Below the pieces are notes generated by a model that saw only the letters and a list, made by a program, of their open reading frames with translations, did not search any database and was not told the origin of the DNA. 64,000 nt of DNA, from positions 1 through 64,000 of the forward strand of contig JAPSLM010000003.1 in assembly GCA_031180825.1 (NCBI GenBank). Reading direction: 5' to 3'. Within the stretch, counting starts at the first letter, position 1. Each line of letters starts with the position of its first letter. Shown one piece after another: positions 8,959 through 19,331 of this stretch. This DNA comes from Paenibacillus sp. (lineage in GTDB: Bacteria > Bacillota > Bacilli > Paenibacillales > NBRC-103111). The translations under genes and the position numbers were made by a program.

Positions 8959-10709
8959 TCACAGCATAAAATAAAAACTGACGCCCTTCTCGGTATTCAT
9001 GACCCCGTACCGGCTTTCGTGCAGCTCCAGAATATGCTTGACGATCGCCAGCCCCAGCCCCGTTCCTCCGGTTTTCCGGTTGCGGGAGCGTTCCGCACGG
9101 TAAAATCGTTCCCAGATGTCATCCAATTGATCCTCGGGAATGTTCTCTCCCTCGTTATCGATGGCGACTCTGACCCGCTCCCCGTCGCTTTCGATGCGAA
9201 CGGTAATTTCGCTGCCGGTCACGGCATGGCGGATCGCATTGATCAATATGTTGAACAGCACCTGCTCAATTTTGGCTTGATCCGCATATACGGGATGCTC
9301 GCCCGCAGCCATATGGACGACTTTCAATCCCTTTTCGTTTAAATGATGCGACAGCTTATCGACAATATCCTCGATCAGCTCGCTCACCATAAACCGGCTT
9401 TTTTTCAGCTTGATGGTTTTCGATTCCAGCTTGGTCAGCTCCAGCATATCCTTGACGAGGTCTTCCATTTTTCCCGTTTCGTCCAGTATTACTTCAAGAT
9501 ATCTCTCGCGCTTGCTTTCGCTGATACCGTCCCGCAGCCCTTCGGCGAAGCCCTTGACAATGCTGAGCGGCGTTTTCAATTCGTGGGACGCGTTGGAGAC
9601 GAATTCCTTCTGCCGCTGCTCCATCCGCTGCTTATGCTCCATATCCGCCCGAAGCTGCTCGTTGGCCTGATGCAGCTCCTTCAGCGTATGATCGAGCGTT
9701 TCGGACAAGCTGTTCAAGCTGTGGGACAAGCTGCCGAACTCGTCGTTGCTCCGGATGGGCGATTTGGCGGAGAAATCCAATTTGGCCATGCGCAGCGCGA
9801 TTTTGTTAAGCGCAAGCAGCGGCTTGGTCACGAATTTGGAAAAAATTAAAGATAACAGCAAAATCAGCACAATGCCCCCGACCCCGATGTACAAGTAAAA
9901 CAGCCGCAGCGCGTCGTAAGCCTCGCTAATCTGCTGCAGCGACGTGATCGCGAAGAGCAGCTCGCCGACTTTGCCTTCCCGCATCACGGGCTGAATGGCG
10001 ATAAAGCTGCGTACGCCCGTAATCATCTCCGTCCATTCCCTTTCGATCATCCTGCCGCTCTGCAAAACGGCCTTCTGCTCGTCGGTAAGCGGGAACCATT
10101 CGTCAATGGCGAGGAACAGTAACCCTTGGCGCAAGTTCCATAGATTCGGACTGGGCAGCAGCGCATCGGTGATCACGCCGGACACGTTCTCCATCGGCCC
10201 TTCGATCGGGCTCGTTTCCGAGCTGCCGATGTCCTTCATTCCGGCTTTTTTGATCACGACCGGGTAAATCAAATCTTTGGCCGACCCCTCCTCGAATACG
10301 CCTTCCACCTGAATCCGGTCGCCGCGCTGCAAATTGGCCGCCAGCAATTCCTTCTGATCGGAATCGGACATCAGCATCAAGGAGATTTTGACCGAAGCGC
10401 CTTGGTCGTCACGGATGACGATGCGAAAAAAATTGTCGTATTTCAGTTTTCCTTCCGGACTCAAAATTGCGAGCTGAGCTTTATTTTGGCTGATGAACAA
10501 CCCCATCTCGCGGGTAATCCGCTGCTCGTCCCACCGGTTCGAAGCATACTGCTCGCTGAAGGACTGCAGCTTTTTTTCCAAGCCGTCCAGCTTTTGGTTC
10601 TGGTAAAATTTCTCGAAAAACAACAACTGTCCGAGCAGAACGATCGCGTAGAACAACATGAAAAAAGACGCTGTGATCGCGAACAGCTTGAAGGTAACGC
10701 CGCCTCTTT

Positions 10710-10713
<4 letters not shown>
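8959..10713 (-). CDS. Sensor histidine kinase (HAMP, HisKA, HATPase)
   Basis: 584 aa; SNASHELKTPLSIVKG H-box, FYRAERSRNRKTGGTGLGLAIVKHI G-box; overlaps its response regulator. Confidence 0.93.
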
Positions 10714-11390
<677 letters not shown>

Positions 11391-11581
11391 AGCGATGACA
11401 ACTCCTGTTTATCCGGTAACGTGCTTGCCATTTTAATTATACATGGTTTTGTGTTTTTCGTGTGTCCCGGGGTGCAATTAAAACAAGAGCCCTCTTTGCC
11501 GATAGGACACATGAAGTACACAACGGCGCGTTATAATGTCGGCAGACAAACTTGGCGCGTTCCCATCGAAAGGATGTTCGT

Positions 11582-12619
11582 ATGAATATGATGGCCTTTC
11601 TTCTAAGAAAAGATGTGCGGCGCTTCGGCATTTTGGCGCTCTTCTGCCTGCTGTTGTTCTGGCTGAGAGGCATGCTGAACCTCATCTTATTGACATTCTT
11701 GATGACGTTTCTTATGGATCGTCTTCATCACTTGGTCCATCGCTGGATAAAACCGATCATCCCTGTCGATTCCAAGCTGCTGCTCTCCATGCTGTACGTT
11801 TTGTTCGTCGCTCTGCTGGTGGCCGGGGGGTTCAAAGTCTTCCCTTCCCTGATTCACGAAGTCGGTCAACTGATCGTCATTGTCAAGGAAGTATACGCTC
11901 ATCCGCAGAACGAATTCGTGAGCTATCTCGTGTCCGTCGTTCATCAGCTCGATCTTCATAGCATGATCAAGCCCGGACTTGATATGATCAAGAGGGTCGG
12001 CCATTGGGGCTTCGAAGTTTTTCTGGCCGTTATCATGAGCTTGATTTTACTGCTCAGCAAATCGAGCGTCGTACGGTTTACGCACAAGCTTCGGGCGAGC
12101 AAGATCGGATGGCTTGTCGAAGAAATCGAATACTTCGGCCAAAAGTTCGTCCTCACCTTCGGCAAAGTGATCGAGACCCAGCTGCTGATTGCGCTGATCA
12201 ACTGCGTGCTGACGACAATCGCCTTATGGGCGATGGGCTTTCCCAATTTGTTCGGCTTGGCGCTCTTAATCTTCGTTCTTGGCTTGATTCCTGTCGCCGG
12301 CGTATTCATCTCGCTGATTCCGCTGTGCGCTATCGCATTCAGCCTGGGCGGCTTCGTCTATGTCATTTATTTGATCGTGACGATTACCTTGATTCATGCC
12401 TTGGAAGCCTATGTGCTTAATCCGCGGCTGATGGCTTCCAAGACGCATCTGCCGATCTTTTATACCTTTATCGTGCTCCTGTTCTCCGAGCATTTCTTCG
12501 GAATCTGGGGCCTGATCGTCGGAATACCGACATTCGTATTTGTACTGGATTTATTAGAGGTTCAAACGGTGGGGCAGCCGATTCGCCTTGCACTCCCCCC
12601 ATCCCCTAAGGAGGAATGA
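11582..12619 (+). CDS. AI-2E family transporter
   Basis: Hydrophobic ~345 aa protein; conserved GLIPVAGVFISLIPLCAIAF and GIWGLIVGIPTFVFVLDLL segments. Confidence 0.85.
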   Translation: MNMMAFLLRKDVRRFGILALFCLLLFWLRGMLNLILLTFLMTFLMDRLHHLVHRWIKPIIPVDSKLLLSMLYVLFVALLVAGGFKVFPSLIHEVGQLIVIVKEVYAHPQNEFVSYLVSVVHQLDLHSMIKPGLDMIKRVGHWGFEVFLAVIMSLILLLSKSSVVRFTHKLRASKIGWLVEEIEYFGQKFVLTFGKVIETQLLIALINCVLTTIALWAMGFPNLFGLALLIFVLGLIPVAGVFISLIPLCAIAFSLGGFVYVIYLIVTITLIHALEAYVLNPRLMASKTHLPIFYTFIVLLFSEHFFGIWGLIVGIPTFVFVLDLLEVQTVGQPIRLALPPSPKEE

Positions 12620-13170
12620 TGACAATGGTAAGAAAATCGATCCCGTTTGTGTTCGTAGCGGCGGGTCTGGGCATAGGCATGATATCGCTTTTGCTGGCGT
12701 TTCACGGAAAGGTGCTTTCCGCGGTGCTGCTCGTCGCGATTGCAGCCTTGCTGGATTCGTTCGGCGGCTACATTGCGGAAAAGCTGGAGCCGTCGGGCGA
12801 GTTCGCCAAGGAGCTTCGTTCTTTATCGGAGCTGATATCCTTCGGCGCCGCGCCGTCTATCATTATTTATGTCGTCGCCCTGCGCGAGCTGCCTGTTTAC
12901 GGCACGCTGTTGACGGCGTTATTCATGGTATGCGGCGCGCTGCGGCTGGCCCGTTTCAACGTAAAAACCTGCCAAAACCGCTGTCATATCGGTCTGCCAA
13001 TTACCGGCGCGGGCTGCCTGCTATCCGCTTTTGCCTTATGGAACCCGCCCGCACATTTTTTGGCGCTGACAGTGATGGTTATTGTCGGGCTTTCTTTCCT
13101 GATGATCAGCACGATCAAGATTCCCGCCTTTCGTCCAAACAAAGCCGTATACGACACCGAAAACGTCTAG
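12616..13170 (+). CDS. CDP-alcohol phosphatidyltransferase family protein, PssA-like, with degenerate catalytic motif
   Basis: 184 aa; PssA-like context SFGAAPSIIIYVVALRELP and FMVCGALRLARFNV retained; motif region LLDSFGGYIAEKLEPSGEFAKELRSLSELISFG lacks most catalytic residues. Confidence 0.8.
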   Translation: MMTMVRKSIPFVFVAAGLGIGMISLLLAFHGKVLSAVLLVAIAALLDSFGGYIAEKLEPSGEFAKELRSLSELISFGAAPSIIIYVVALRELPVYGTLLTALFMVCGALRLARFNVKTCQNRCHIGLPITGAGCLLSAFALWNPPAHFLALTVMVIVGLSFLMISTIKIPAFRPNKAVYDTENV

Positions 13171-13200
13171 CACCCGCGGCTGGAGAGGAGCTGTGTCCGC

Positions 13201-13734
13201 ATGCATTTTATACAGGAGATGATCTTACAGTACGGATATATCGCTTTATTCTTCAGCCTGGCGCTCGGCATTGTTGGCCTGCCGATCCCCGACGAGCTGC
13301 TGATGACCTTTATCGGTTATTTGGCGTCGGCCGGTATGCTGAATTATTCGCTCTCGGTCGCCGTCAGCTTGGCGGGGGCGATGACCGGTATGCTGTTCAG
13401 CTACGCGCTTGGCCGCAAGTTCGGCAAGCCGCTGCTGTGGAAGCACGGCAAATGGATCAAGCTGACCCCGGAACGGCTGGAAAAAGTGGAAGCATGGTTC
13501 CAGCGCTACGGGCCTTGGACGGTCAGCTTCGGCTATTTCATCCCGGGCATCCGTCACTTGACCTGCTATTTGTCCGGAGTCATCGGCATGGGCAAGCGCA
13601 AATATTTGCTGTTCTCGACGGTCGGTGCGTTCAGCTGGTGCATGATTTTCATTTCCATCGGCTATTTTATCGGGGCGCAGATCGACTTCTCCCATTTCCA
13701 TGCGTCGCTGATGCACCGGTTTTTCTCGAAGTGA
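13201..13734 (+). CDS. DedA family membrane protein
   Basis: 177 aa; DedA/SNARE-assoc features (GLPIPDELLMTFIGYLA, FGYFIPGIRHLTCYLSG). Confidence 0.88.
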   Translation: MHFIQEMILQYGYIALFFSLALGIVGLPIPDELLMTFIGYLASAGMLNYSLSVAVSLAGAMTGMLFSYALGRKFGKPLLWKHGKWIKLTPERLEKVEAWFQRYGPWTVSFGYFIPGIRHLTCYLSGVIGMGKRKYLLFSTVGAFSWCMIFISIGYFIGAQIDFSHFHASLMHRFFSK

Positions 13735-13760
13735 CAGCTTGGACAAGCTTTAGCGGAAAC

Positions 13761-13792
13761 GAACAAGGCACGCTTGAAGGCGTGCCTTGTTC
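13761..13792. terminator. Bidirectional terminator between dedA and the MFS gene
   Basis: Perfect 13-bp inverted repeat GAACAAGGCACGC-TTGAAG-GCGTGCCTTGTTC between convergent genes. Confidence 0.75.
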
Positions 13793-13797
13793 CGTTC

Positions 13798-15039
13798 CTA
13801 TCGTCTCCGTAACGCCCGGCCGAACACGGCCAGAATCGGCATGAGCAGCACCGCGGCGGTCACAAGCGACGCCCGAAGCGACATGCGGCTGCCGATCCAT
13901 CCGACGAACGGACCGCCTCCCGTCTGACCGAGCGCGTCCGATTGATTGATCATCGAAAGCACTGTCGCCCGGACTCTTCCTTTGATGTTCAAATTAAGCC
14001 ACGTGTCGTAGATCGGTCCGCTAAGCGCTCCTATGATACCGAGCGCAAGTACGGAGCCAAGCGCCCAAGCGAAGCCGGGAGCGAAGGCAAACGACAAGAT
14101 GGCGGCGACCCGCAGGCCGGTCAAAACGAACATCGCCACAAGGACCACCCGTTCACTGCCCATATCCAGCCGCTTCTCGGCCAGCCGTACGACGATCAGA
14201 CTGAGGAACGTCGTGAGGACGGAGATCAGACCGAACCACATCGCCATCGAGAGCGGCAATTCGGCCGGGAAACCGATTTCTTTGATCAGATGCGCTTCCC
14301 AAAGCCGGTCGTAGCCTTCCGATGCCGCGCCGCTGAACAGCGTGACGACGAGAATCATCAGCAGCACCGGCTGGCCGCGCACCACCCGTGCCCCGGACAG
14401 CCATGTCGACTTCATCTCCTGCCAATAGGAGAACTTGTCCGGCAGCTCCGGCCGGACGAAGCCGGTTTCCTTCATGAAAAGGAGCAAAAACACCCCAAGG
14501 CCGAGAAGCATCAGACCGCTGACGACGAACGGCAGATTGGGCGCAAGCGTGGACAACCCGACGCTGATTGCAATACCGATCAGCGTCGCAATCAGCGACA
14601 GGCGTTTGCCTTCCATAAAAAGACCCCCCACCTGCTGCTCGCCGACTTCGTCCACGATCCAGGCCGTATCGGCTCCGCTAATAAACGTCTCCCCTATGCC
14701 GCGGATGAATTCCGCAATCAGAATCCATACGAACAGCGAAAGCAAAGGGCTGACGCCTCCAAGCCACGGCACGCTGCCTTCCAGCACATACGCGCCCCCG
14801 ATCACCAGCATCCCGGCGATAACCGACAGCCGCCGGCCGTACGTATCGGCCACGACACCGGTAATGCCTTCAAAAACCAATACCGTCAATTCCAAAACCG
14901 TCCCAACGAGCAGCAGCTCGAACGGACTCAATCCGAGTTGACTTATGTAGTACACCGCATAGGTTGTAAAAGCTGTCGCATTGGCGAGCGACGTCATAAA
15001 GACCTTAGTCTTGTAAACTTGTGACGCACGTAAGTTCAT
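13798..15039 (-). CDS. MFS transporter
   Basis: 413 aa, ~12 TM segments, VVADTYGRRLSVIAGM loop. Confidence 0.88.
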   Translation of the reverse strand: MNLRASQVYKTKVFMTSLANATAFTTYAVYYISQLGLSPFELLLVGTVLELTVLVFEGITGVVADTYGRRLSVIAGMLVIGGAYVLEGSVPWLGGVSPLLSLFVWILIAEFIRGIGETFISGADTAWIVDEVGEQQVGGLFMEGKRLSLIATLIGIAISVGLSTLAPNLPFVVSGLMLLGLGVFLLLFMKETGFVRPELPDKFSYWQEMKSTWLSGARVVRGQPVLLMILVVTLFSGAASEGYDRLWEAHLIKEIGFPAELPLSMAMWFGLISVLTTFLSLIVVRLAEKRLDMGSERVVLVAMFVLTGLRVAAILSFAFAPGFAWALGSVLALGIIGALSGPIYDTWLNLNIKGRVRATVLSMINQSDALGQTGGGPFVGWIGSRMSLRASLVTAAVLLMPILAVFGRALRRR

Positions 15040-15106
15040 GTAAGCAGATCCGCCTTTCCGGCAGACGGTACGTCACACAGGGCAGTACGGTTTCTTGCGT
15101 TTCCGC

Positions 15107-15193
15107 CTATTGCACACCGATGGACGGGTCATGCCGTTTATTGTTTGAACGTTCCTTGGATTGTTGCTGGGAATAATAGATAGGGCTTTGCAT
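15107..15193 (-). CDS. Candidate small ORF, 28 aa, unknown function
   Basis: MQSPIYYSQQQSKERSNNKRHDPSIGVQ*; GGAGGTG 7 nt before ATG; TATAAT-like hexamer just upstream (minus strand). Below the ORF-track length cut-off. Confidence 0.45.
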   Translation of the reverse strand: MQSPIYYSQQQSKERSNNKRHDPSIGVQ

Positions 15194-15323
15194 AATAAAA
15201 CACCTCCAGTTGATATATCTCTCATTATATACGGTTTAGAAAATATAGGAAGGGGAAATGGAAAAGAATAAACTCTCCTAAGGCTGCACTTTTTCTCTTG
15301 AATAGTTGGAGGAACTATTTTAA

Positions 15324-15340
15324 AATATATATATATATAT
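15324..15340. repeat. AT dinucleotide tract
   Basis: aatatatatatatatat run in an AT-rich intergenic region. Confidence 0.9.
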
Positions 15341-15403
15341 GAACAATTGATCATATGTTATTGATTTTATTCGATTCAATCACAATGTCGTCTAAGGAGC
15401 TCG

Positions 15404-16450
15404 ATGGAGATGAAGCAAGTTGACGTGCTGGTGATCGGAGCCGGGCAAGCCGGGCTCGCAATGGGATATTATTTGAAGCAACAAGCGTTGTCGTTTGCCT
15501 TGCTGGATGCAAGCGACCGCATCGGGAACAGCTGGAGGAACCGGTATGACTCCTTGGTACTGTTCACGCCTCGGAACTATTCGCTGCCGGGTATGCCGAT
15601 GCCTGGCGATCCGAACGGACTGCCGACCAAGGACGAAGCAGCCGACTACCTCGAAGCTTACGCGGAGCGTTATTCCCTGCCGGTTCAATTGCGGACGCAG
15701 GTCATTTCGATGACCAAGACGGGCCCGGACTTCCTCCTTGAGACGAATCGGGGAACCTATCGGGCGGGCAAGGTCATCGTGGCGACCGGTCCGTTCCATA
15801 CGCCTTACGTTCCCGGCTTTGCCTCCGGGCTTCCGGATGAGATCTATCAAACGCACAGCAGCGCCTACCGGAATCCTGACGAGCTGCGGGACGGACCCGT
15901 GCTTGTCGTCGGTGCCGGCAATTCGGGAGCGCAGATCGCAGCGGAGCTGTCACGGGAGCGGCAAGTCTATTTGTCTGCGGGAAGCGGGCTGCATTTTAAA
16001 CCGCTGTATCTTTTGGGCAAAAGCATTTTTTGGTACTTCGACCTGTTCGGATTCATCCATGCGGATGCCGGTTCCCTGCTCGGTTCGTGGCTGAAGAGGA
16101 AGCCCGAGCAAATTTACGGACTCGAACTGAAGCCGCTTATGGCCGAACGAAAAGTGCTGCTTCAGCCAAGGGCTATCGGAACGAAGGAAAACCGCATTCT
16201 TTTCGAAAACGGAACCGAAGCGGAAGTCGGAAATATCGTTTGGGCGACCGGCTACCGCAGCGACTATCGTTGGATACGGATCGACGGCGCTATCGATTCG
16301 CAAGGGAATCCTATTCACCGCAGCGGTGTCAGCCCGGTGTCCGGGCTTTATTATCTGGGCCTGCCGTGGCAATCGTGCCGGGGGTCGGCGCTGCTCGGCT
16401 GGGTAGGCCGCGATGCGGCGAAGCTGGCGGAAAGGATCCGGCTTGCCTAG
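15404..16450 (+). CDS. Flavin-dependent oxidoreductase/monooxygenase (CzcO/YUCCA-like)
   Basis: 348 aa; two dinucleotide-binding motifs IGAGQAGLAMGYYL and VVGAGNSGAQIAAEL. Confidence 0.85.
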   Translation: MEMKQVDVLVIGAGQAGLAMGYYLKQQALSFALLDASDRIGNSWRNRYDSLVLFTPRNYSLPGMPMPGDPNGLPTKDEAADYLEAYAERYSLPVQLRTQVISMTKTGPDFLLETNRGTYRAGKVIVATGPFHTPYVPGFASGLPDEIYQTHSSAYRNPDELRDGPVLVVGAGNSGAQIAAELSRERQVYLSAGSGLHFKPLYLLGKSIFWYFDLFGFIHADAGSLLGSWLKRKPEQIYGLELKPLMAERKVLLQPRAIGTKENRILFENGTEAEVGNIVWATGYRSDYRWIRIDGAIDSQGNPIHRSGVSPVSGLYYLGLPWQSCRGSALLGWVGRDAAKLAERIRLA

Positions 16451-16505
16451 ATTCGCAGCACGGTTTTGGTATACAATAAAGCAAAAAAATGACAGAGGTG
16501 CGACT

Positions 16506-16883
16506 ATGAGTGATGGGTCATTTGTCTTGAAGTCGGTTACCCCGATACTGCGAATATTCGACGAACCCAAAGCAAGAGCGTTTTACTTGGATTATCTTGG
16601 CTTTCAAGTCGATTGGGAGCACCGGTTCGAAGAAAGCTTGCCGCTCTACATGCAAATTTCGCTGGGAACATGTACGCTCCACTTGAGCGAGCATCATGGG
16701 GATTGCTGCCCGGGAGCGGCGGTCCGTATCGAAGCCGAAAACCTCGAAGCCTTCCATGCGAAGCTTGAGGCCCAAGGCTATACATACGCCAAGCCGGGGC
16801 TGGAAACGACCCCTTGGGAGACTCGGGAGCTAACCGTGACAGACCCGTTCGGGAACCGCCTCGTTTTTTTCGAAGCCGGATAA
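16506..16883 (+). CDS. Glyoxalase/bleomycin-resistance superfamily protein
   Basis: MSDGSFVLKSVTPILRIFDEPKARAFYLDYLGFQVDWEHRF...TDPFGNRLVFFE; VOC fold pattern. Confidence 0.85.
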   Translation: MSDGSFVLKSVTPILRIFDEPKARAFYLDYLGFQVDWEHRFEESLPLYMQISLGTCTLHLSEHHGDCCPGAAVRIEAENLEAFHAKLEAQGYTYAKPGLETTPWETRELTVTDPFGNRLVFFEAG

Positions 16884-16962
16884 CCCGGCAAGAGCGTCGA
16901 CACCGGTCCGGTTGCACGATATGCTTGCCCAAGGATCATGCTTCGGTAAGGCGCTTCCTCTA

Positions 16963-16991
16963 TTGACCTGAGGGCGAATACAAGCTACACT
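16963..16991 (+). promoter_or_regulatory. Sigma-A type promoter for the two-component pair
   Basis: TTGACC-N17-TACACT about 100 nt upstream of the GTG start at 17085. Confidence 0.5.
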
Positions 16992-17084
16992 AGAAAGTAC
17001 AAGCAGGGGAATTTCCAGCGGCAGTCCGCATGGAAAGGCTTCTGCTTTTCTATTTTTACCTACTCTAACTACCGGGAGGCTCCC

Positions 17085-19331
17085 GTGAATCATCGTTCGT
17101 TACGCACTCATCTGACGCTCGCCTTTGCGGTTATGGCGATCGTGCCGGTACTGATTCTGGGCACGATTCAAGTGCAGCAAATCAACAAGCTGACGCAGGA
17201 ATATAACAAGACGCAGGAGCATGCGACGAAGCGTCTCGCCGACGCCGTCGAGACGTACGTATATTATTACCGCAACGCCGTAGATACGCTTGCTACGACA
17301 ATCAGCGCATCGGGTCCAGGGTTTCGCGACCGGGCCGGCTTGACGCGTAAAATCCAGTCGGTAAAAAACAACCTGCCCGGCTTCTCCCGGCTTTATGTGA
17401 CGGATGAGAACGGCGCGATAAAAGCTCTCTCGCCGGATGCGGAGAGCGGCCATGCGCAGACGCTGCCGATCGGCACCGATTTCAGCTCCCGGGAGTATTG
17501 GAAAAAGGTGAAGCTGACGCTGCAGCCCGCGATTTCCGTCCCGATGCATGGCAGCGAGGGCGGATCTGTACCGTTCGTCGCCATCGCCGCCCCGGTATAC
17601 AGCGAAAGCCGGGCTTTTGAAGGCGTTGTGATCGGGATACTCGACATGAATCAAATCGCAAGGCTCGTCACCCAATACGATTACGGGCCGGGAGCTTACC
17701 CGGCGGTGCTCGGCCCGGCCGGCAGAGTCATCTATCACCCCCGGAGCGAGCTGGTGCAGTCCATCGCGGATCTATCCGGCGAACCGGCGGTCCAAGCGGC
17801 CTCCTCCTTCAAGGAAGGGATGGACAAGTTCGCTTCCGAAGCCAACGGACAGAAGGAGCTCGTGTCCTTCAAAACGATCGACAGCCTGGGTTGGACGGTA
17901 TGGGTCGGCCGCTCTTATGCAGCCGTGCAGGAGGCTTTTTTCGCCTCGCTTAAATCGACGTTTCTGCTGCTGCTGCTTACGCTTGGCTTGACCGTGCTTC
18001 TCGGCTCCTACTTGGCCAAGCGGCTGAACCGGACCATCCACTCGCTGGTGCGCTACACGCAGACGCTCGCGGCCGACCGCTATACCGTGCCGAGCGAGCC
18101 GTTGTCTTCATCGGGCGCACCGTACGAGATGCACTATTTGGCAACCCAATTTGCGCAAATGGCCGAGCAGATTCATGACAACCGCCAAGCCCTGCTTGAG
18201 CTGAACAGCGAGCTGGAGCAGCGGGTCGAGGAACGGACGCTCAGCCTGCAGCAGCAGCATGCCACATTGGCCGCCGTCTTGGAGAGCTACTCCGACGGGA
18301 TCGTCCTGATCGACGTGAATCAGCAGGTCGTGCTTGCCAACCGCCGGATGGCCGAGCTGTTCGGGTTTGACGGCAAAGAGCTCCTAAGCTTGACGGAGGA
18401 GGAACTGCTGAGCCGGATCGCCCGCAAAATGCCGCAGCCGGCTGAAGACTTCGCCCGGATGGGCCGCAAGCCGAATCCGGACGGCAAATTTACGCTGCTC
18501 CGTTCCCCCGGCGACGAACGGGTCGTGCAGCTGGCTTCGTTCCAAGTGACGGACGGCGGCAAGGAATTCGGGCGCGGCTACGTCTTCCGGGACATGACGA
18601 AGGAGCATGAGATCGACACGCTGAAGAACGACCTGATCTCGCTCGCCTCGCACGAGTTCAAGACCCCGATAACGAGCATCAAAGGAAGCGTCGAGACGCT
18701 GCTCCGCAAGCATGCCGGATGGGATGAGGAGTTCAAGCAGGAGCTGCTGGAAGGCATTCACGAGGATATCGGCCGGATTCAGGAGCTGATCGACGAATGG
18801 CTCGACATTTCCAAGATCGAAGCCGGGGCGTTGAGCATTCATCCCGCTCCCGTCCGGGTCCGTTCCGTCGTCGAAGGAGCTTGGCAGAGACTGCCCCACA
18901 CCCTCTCGGCCGATGCGCAGCTTCATCTCGACTTGGACGAGGAGCTGCCGCTCCTCTATGCGGATAAGCGGAGGATGGAGCAAATTTTTATCAATCTGTT
19001 CACCAACGCCATCCGCTACAACGAATCGAAGCCGCATATCCGGGTTACCGCAGAGCAGGACGGCTCGAACGTGCGTATTCTCGTCAAGGACAACGGCATC
19101 GGCATTCCCGAGGCGCATCTGCCCCATATTTTCGACCGGTTCTACCGGGTCGACGTTTCATCCAGCCGCCGTACCGGAGGAACAGGTTTAGGACTTGCGA
19201 TCTGCAAGGGCATCATCGACGCGCACGGCGGCTCGATCAAAGTACGCAGCACGGAAGGCGCAGGCACGACGATGATCGTCTCGGTGCCGAGCTATTACGG
19301 CCAAACGGAGGAAGACCATGAAGAAGCATAA
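17085..19331 (+). CDS. Sensor histidine kinase (extracellular Cache-like sensor, HAMP, PAS, HisKA, HATPase)
   Basis: 748 aa; SLASHEFKTPITSIKGSVETLL H-box; DRFYRVDVSSSRRTGGTGLGLAICKGI. Confidence 0.93.
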   Translation: MNHRSLRTHLTLAFAVMAIVPVLILGTIQVQQINKLTQEYNKTQEHATKRLADAVETYVYYYRNAVDTLATTISASGPGFRDRAGLTRKIQSVKNNLPGFSRLYVTDENGAIKALSPDAESGHAQTLPIGTDFSSREYWKKVKLTLQPAISVPMHGSEGGSVPFVAIAAPVYSESRAFEGVVIGILDMNQIARLVTQYDYGPGAYPAVLGPAGRVIYHPRSELVQSIADLSGEPAVQAASSFKEGMDKFASEANGQKELVSFKTIDSLGWTVWVGRSYAAVQEAFFASLKSTFLLLLLTLGLTVLLGSYLAKRLNRTIHSLVRYTQTLAADRYTVPSEPLSSSGAPYEMHYLATQFAQMAEQIHDNRQALLELNSELEQRVEERTLSLQQQHATLAAVLESYSDGIVLIDVNQQVVLANRRMAELFGFDGKELLSLTEEELLSRIARKMPQPAEDFARMGRKPNPDGKFTLLRSPGDERVVQLASFQVTDGGKEFGRGYVFRDMTKEHEIDTLKNDLISLASHEFKTPITSIKGSVETLLRKHAGWDEEFKQELLEGIHEDIGRIQELIDEWLDISKIEAGALSIHPAPVRVRSVVEGAWQRLPHTLSADAQLHLDLDEELPLLYADKRRMEQIFINLFTNAIRYNESKPHIRVTAEQDGSNVRILVKDNGIGIPEAHLPHIFDRFYRVDVSSSRRTGGTGLGLAICKGIIDAHGGSIKVRSTEGAGTTMIVSVPSYYGQTEEDHEEA

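Noticed and set aside
13543-13570. Tyr instead of Arg in the DedA FGYFIPGIRH segment
   Set aside because: I recall FGYFIPGVRH as common in Bacillota DedA proteins, so probably not unusual.
13942-15024. 360-aa plus ORF opposite the MFS gene, and similar long ORFs at 4204-5373, 40006-41286, 52060-53262, 54252-55877, 57193-58320, 58958-60382 and 61412-62662
   Set aside because: All lie antisense to well-supported genes and show low-complexity His/Arg/Asp/Gln-rich translations without recognisable domains.
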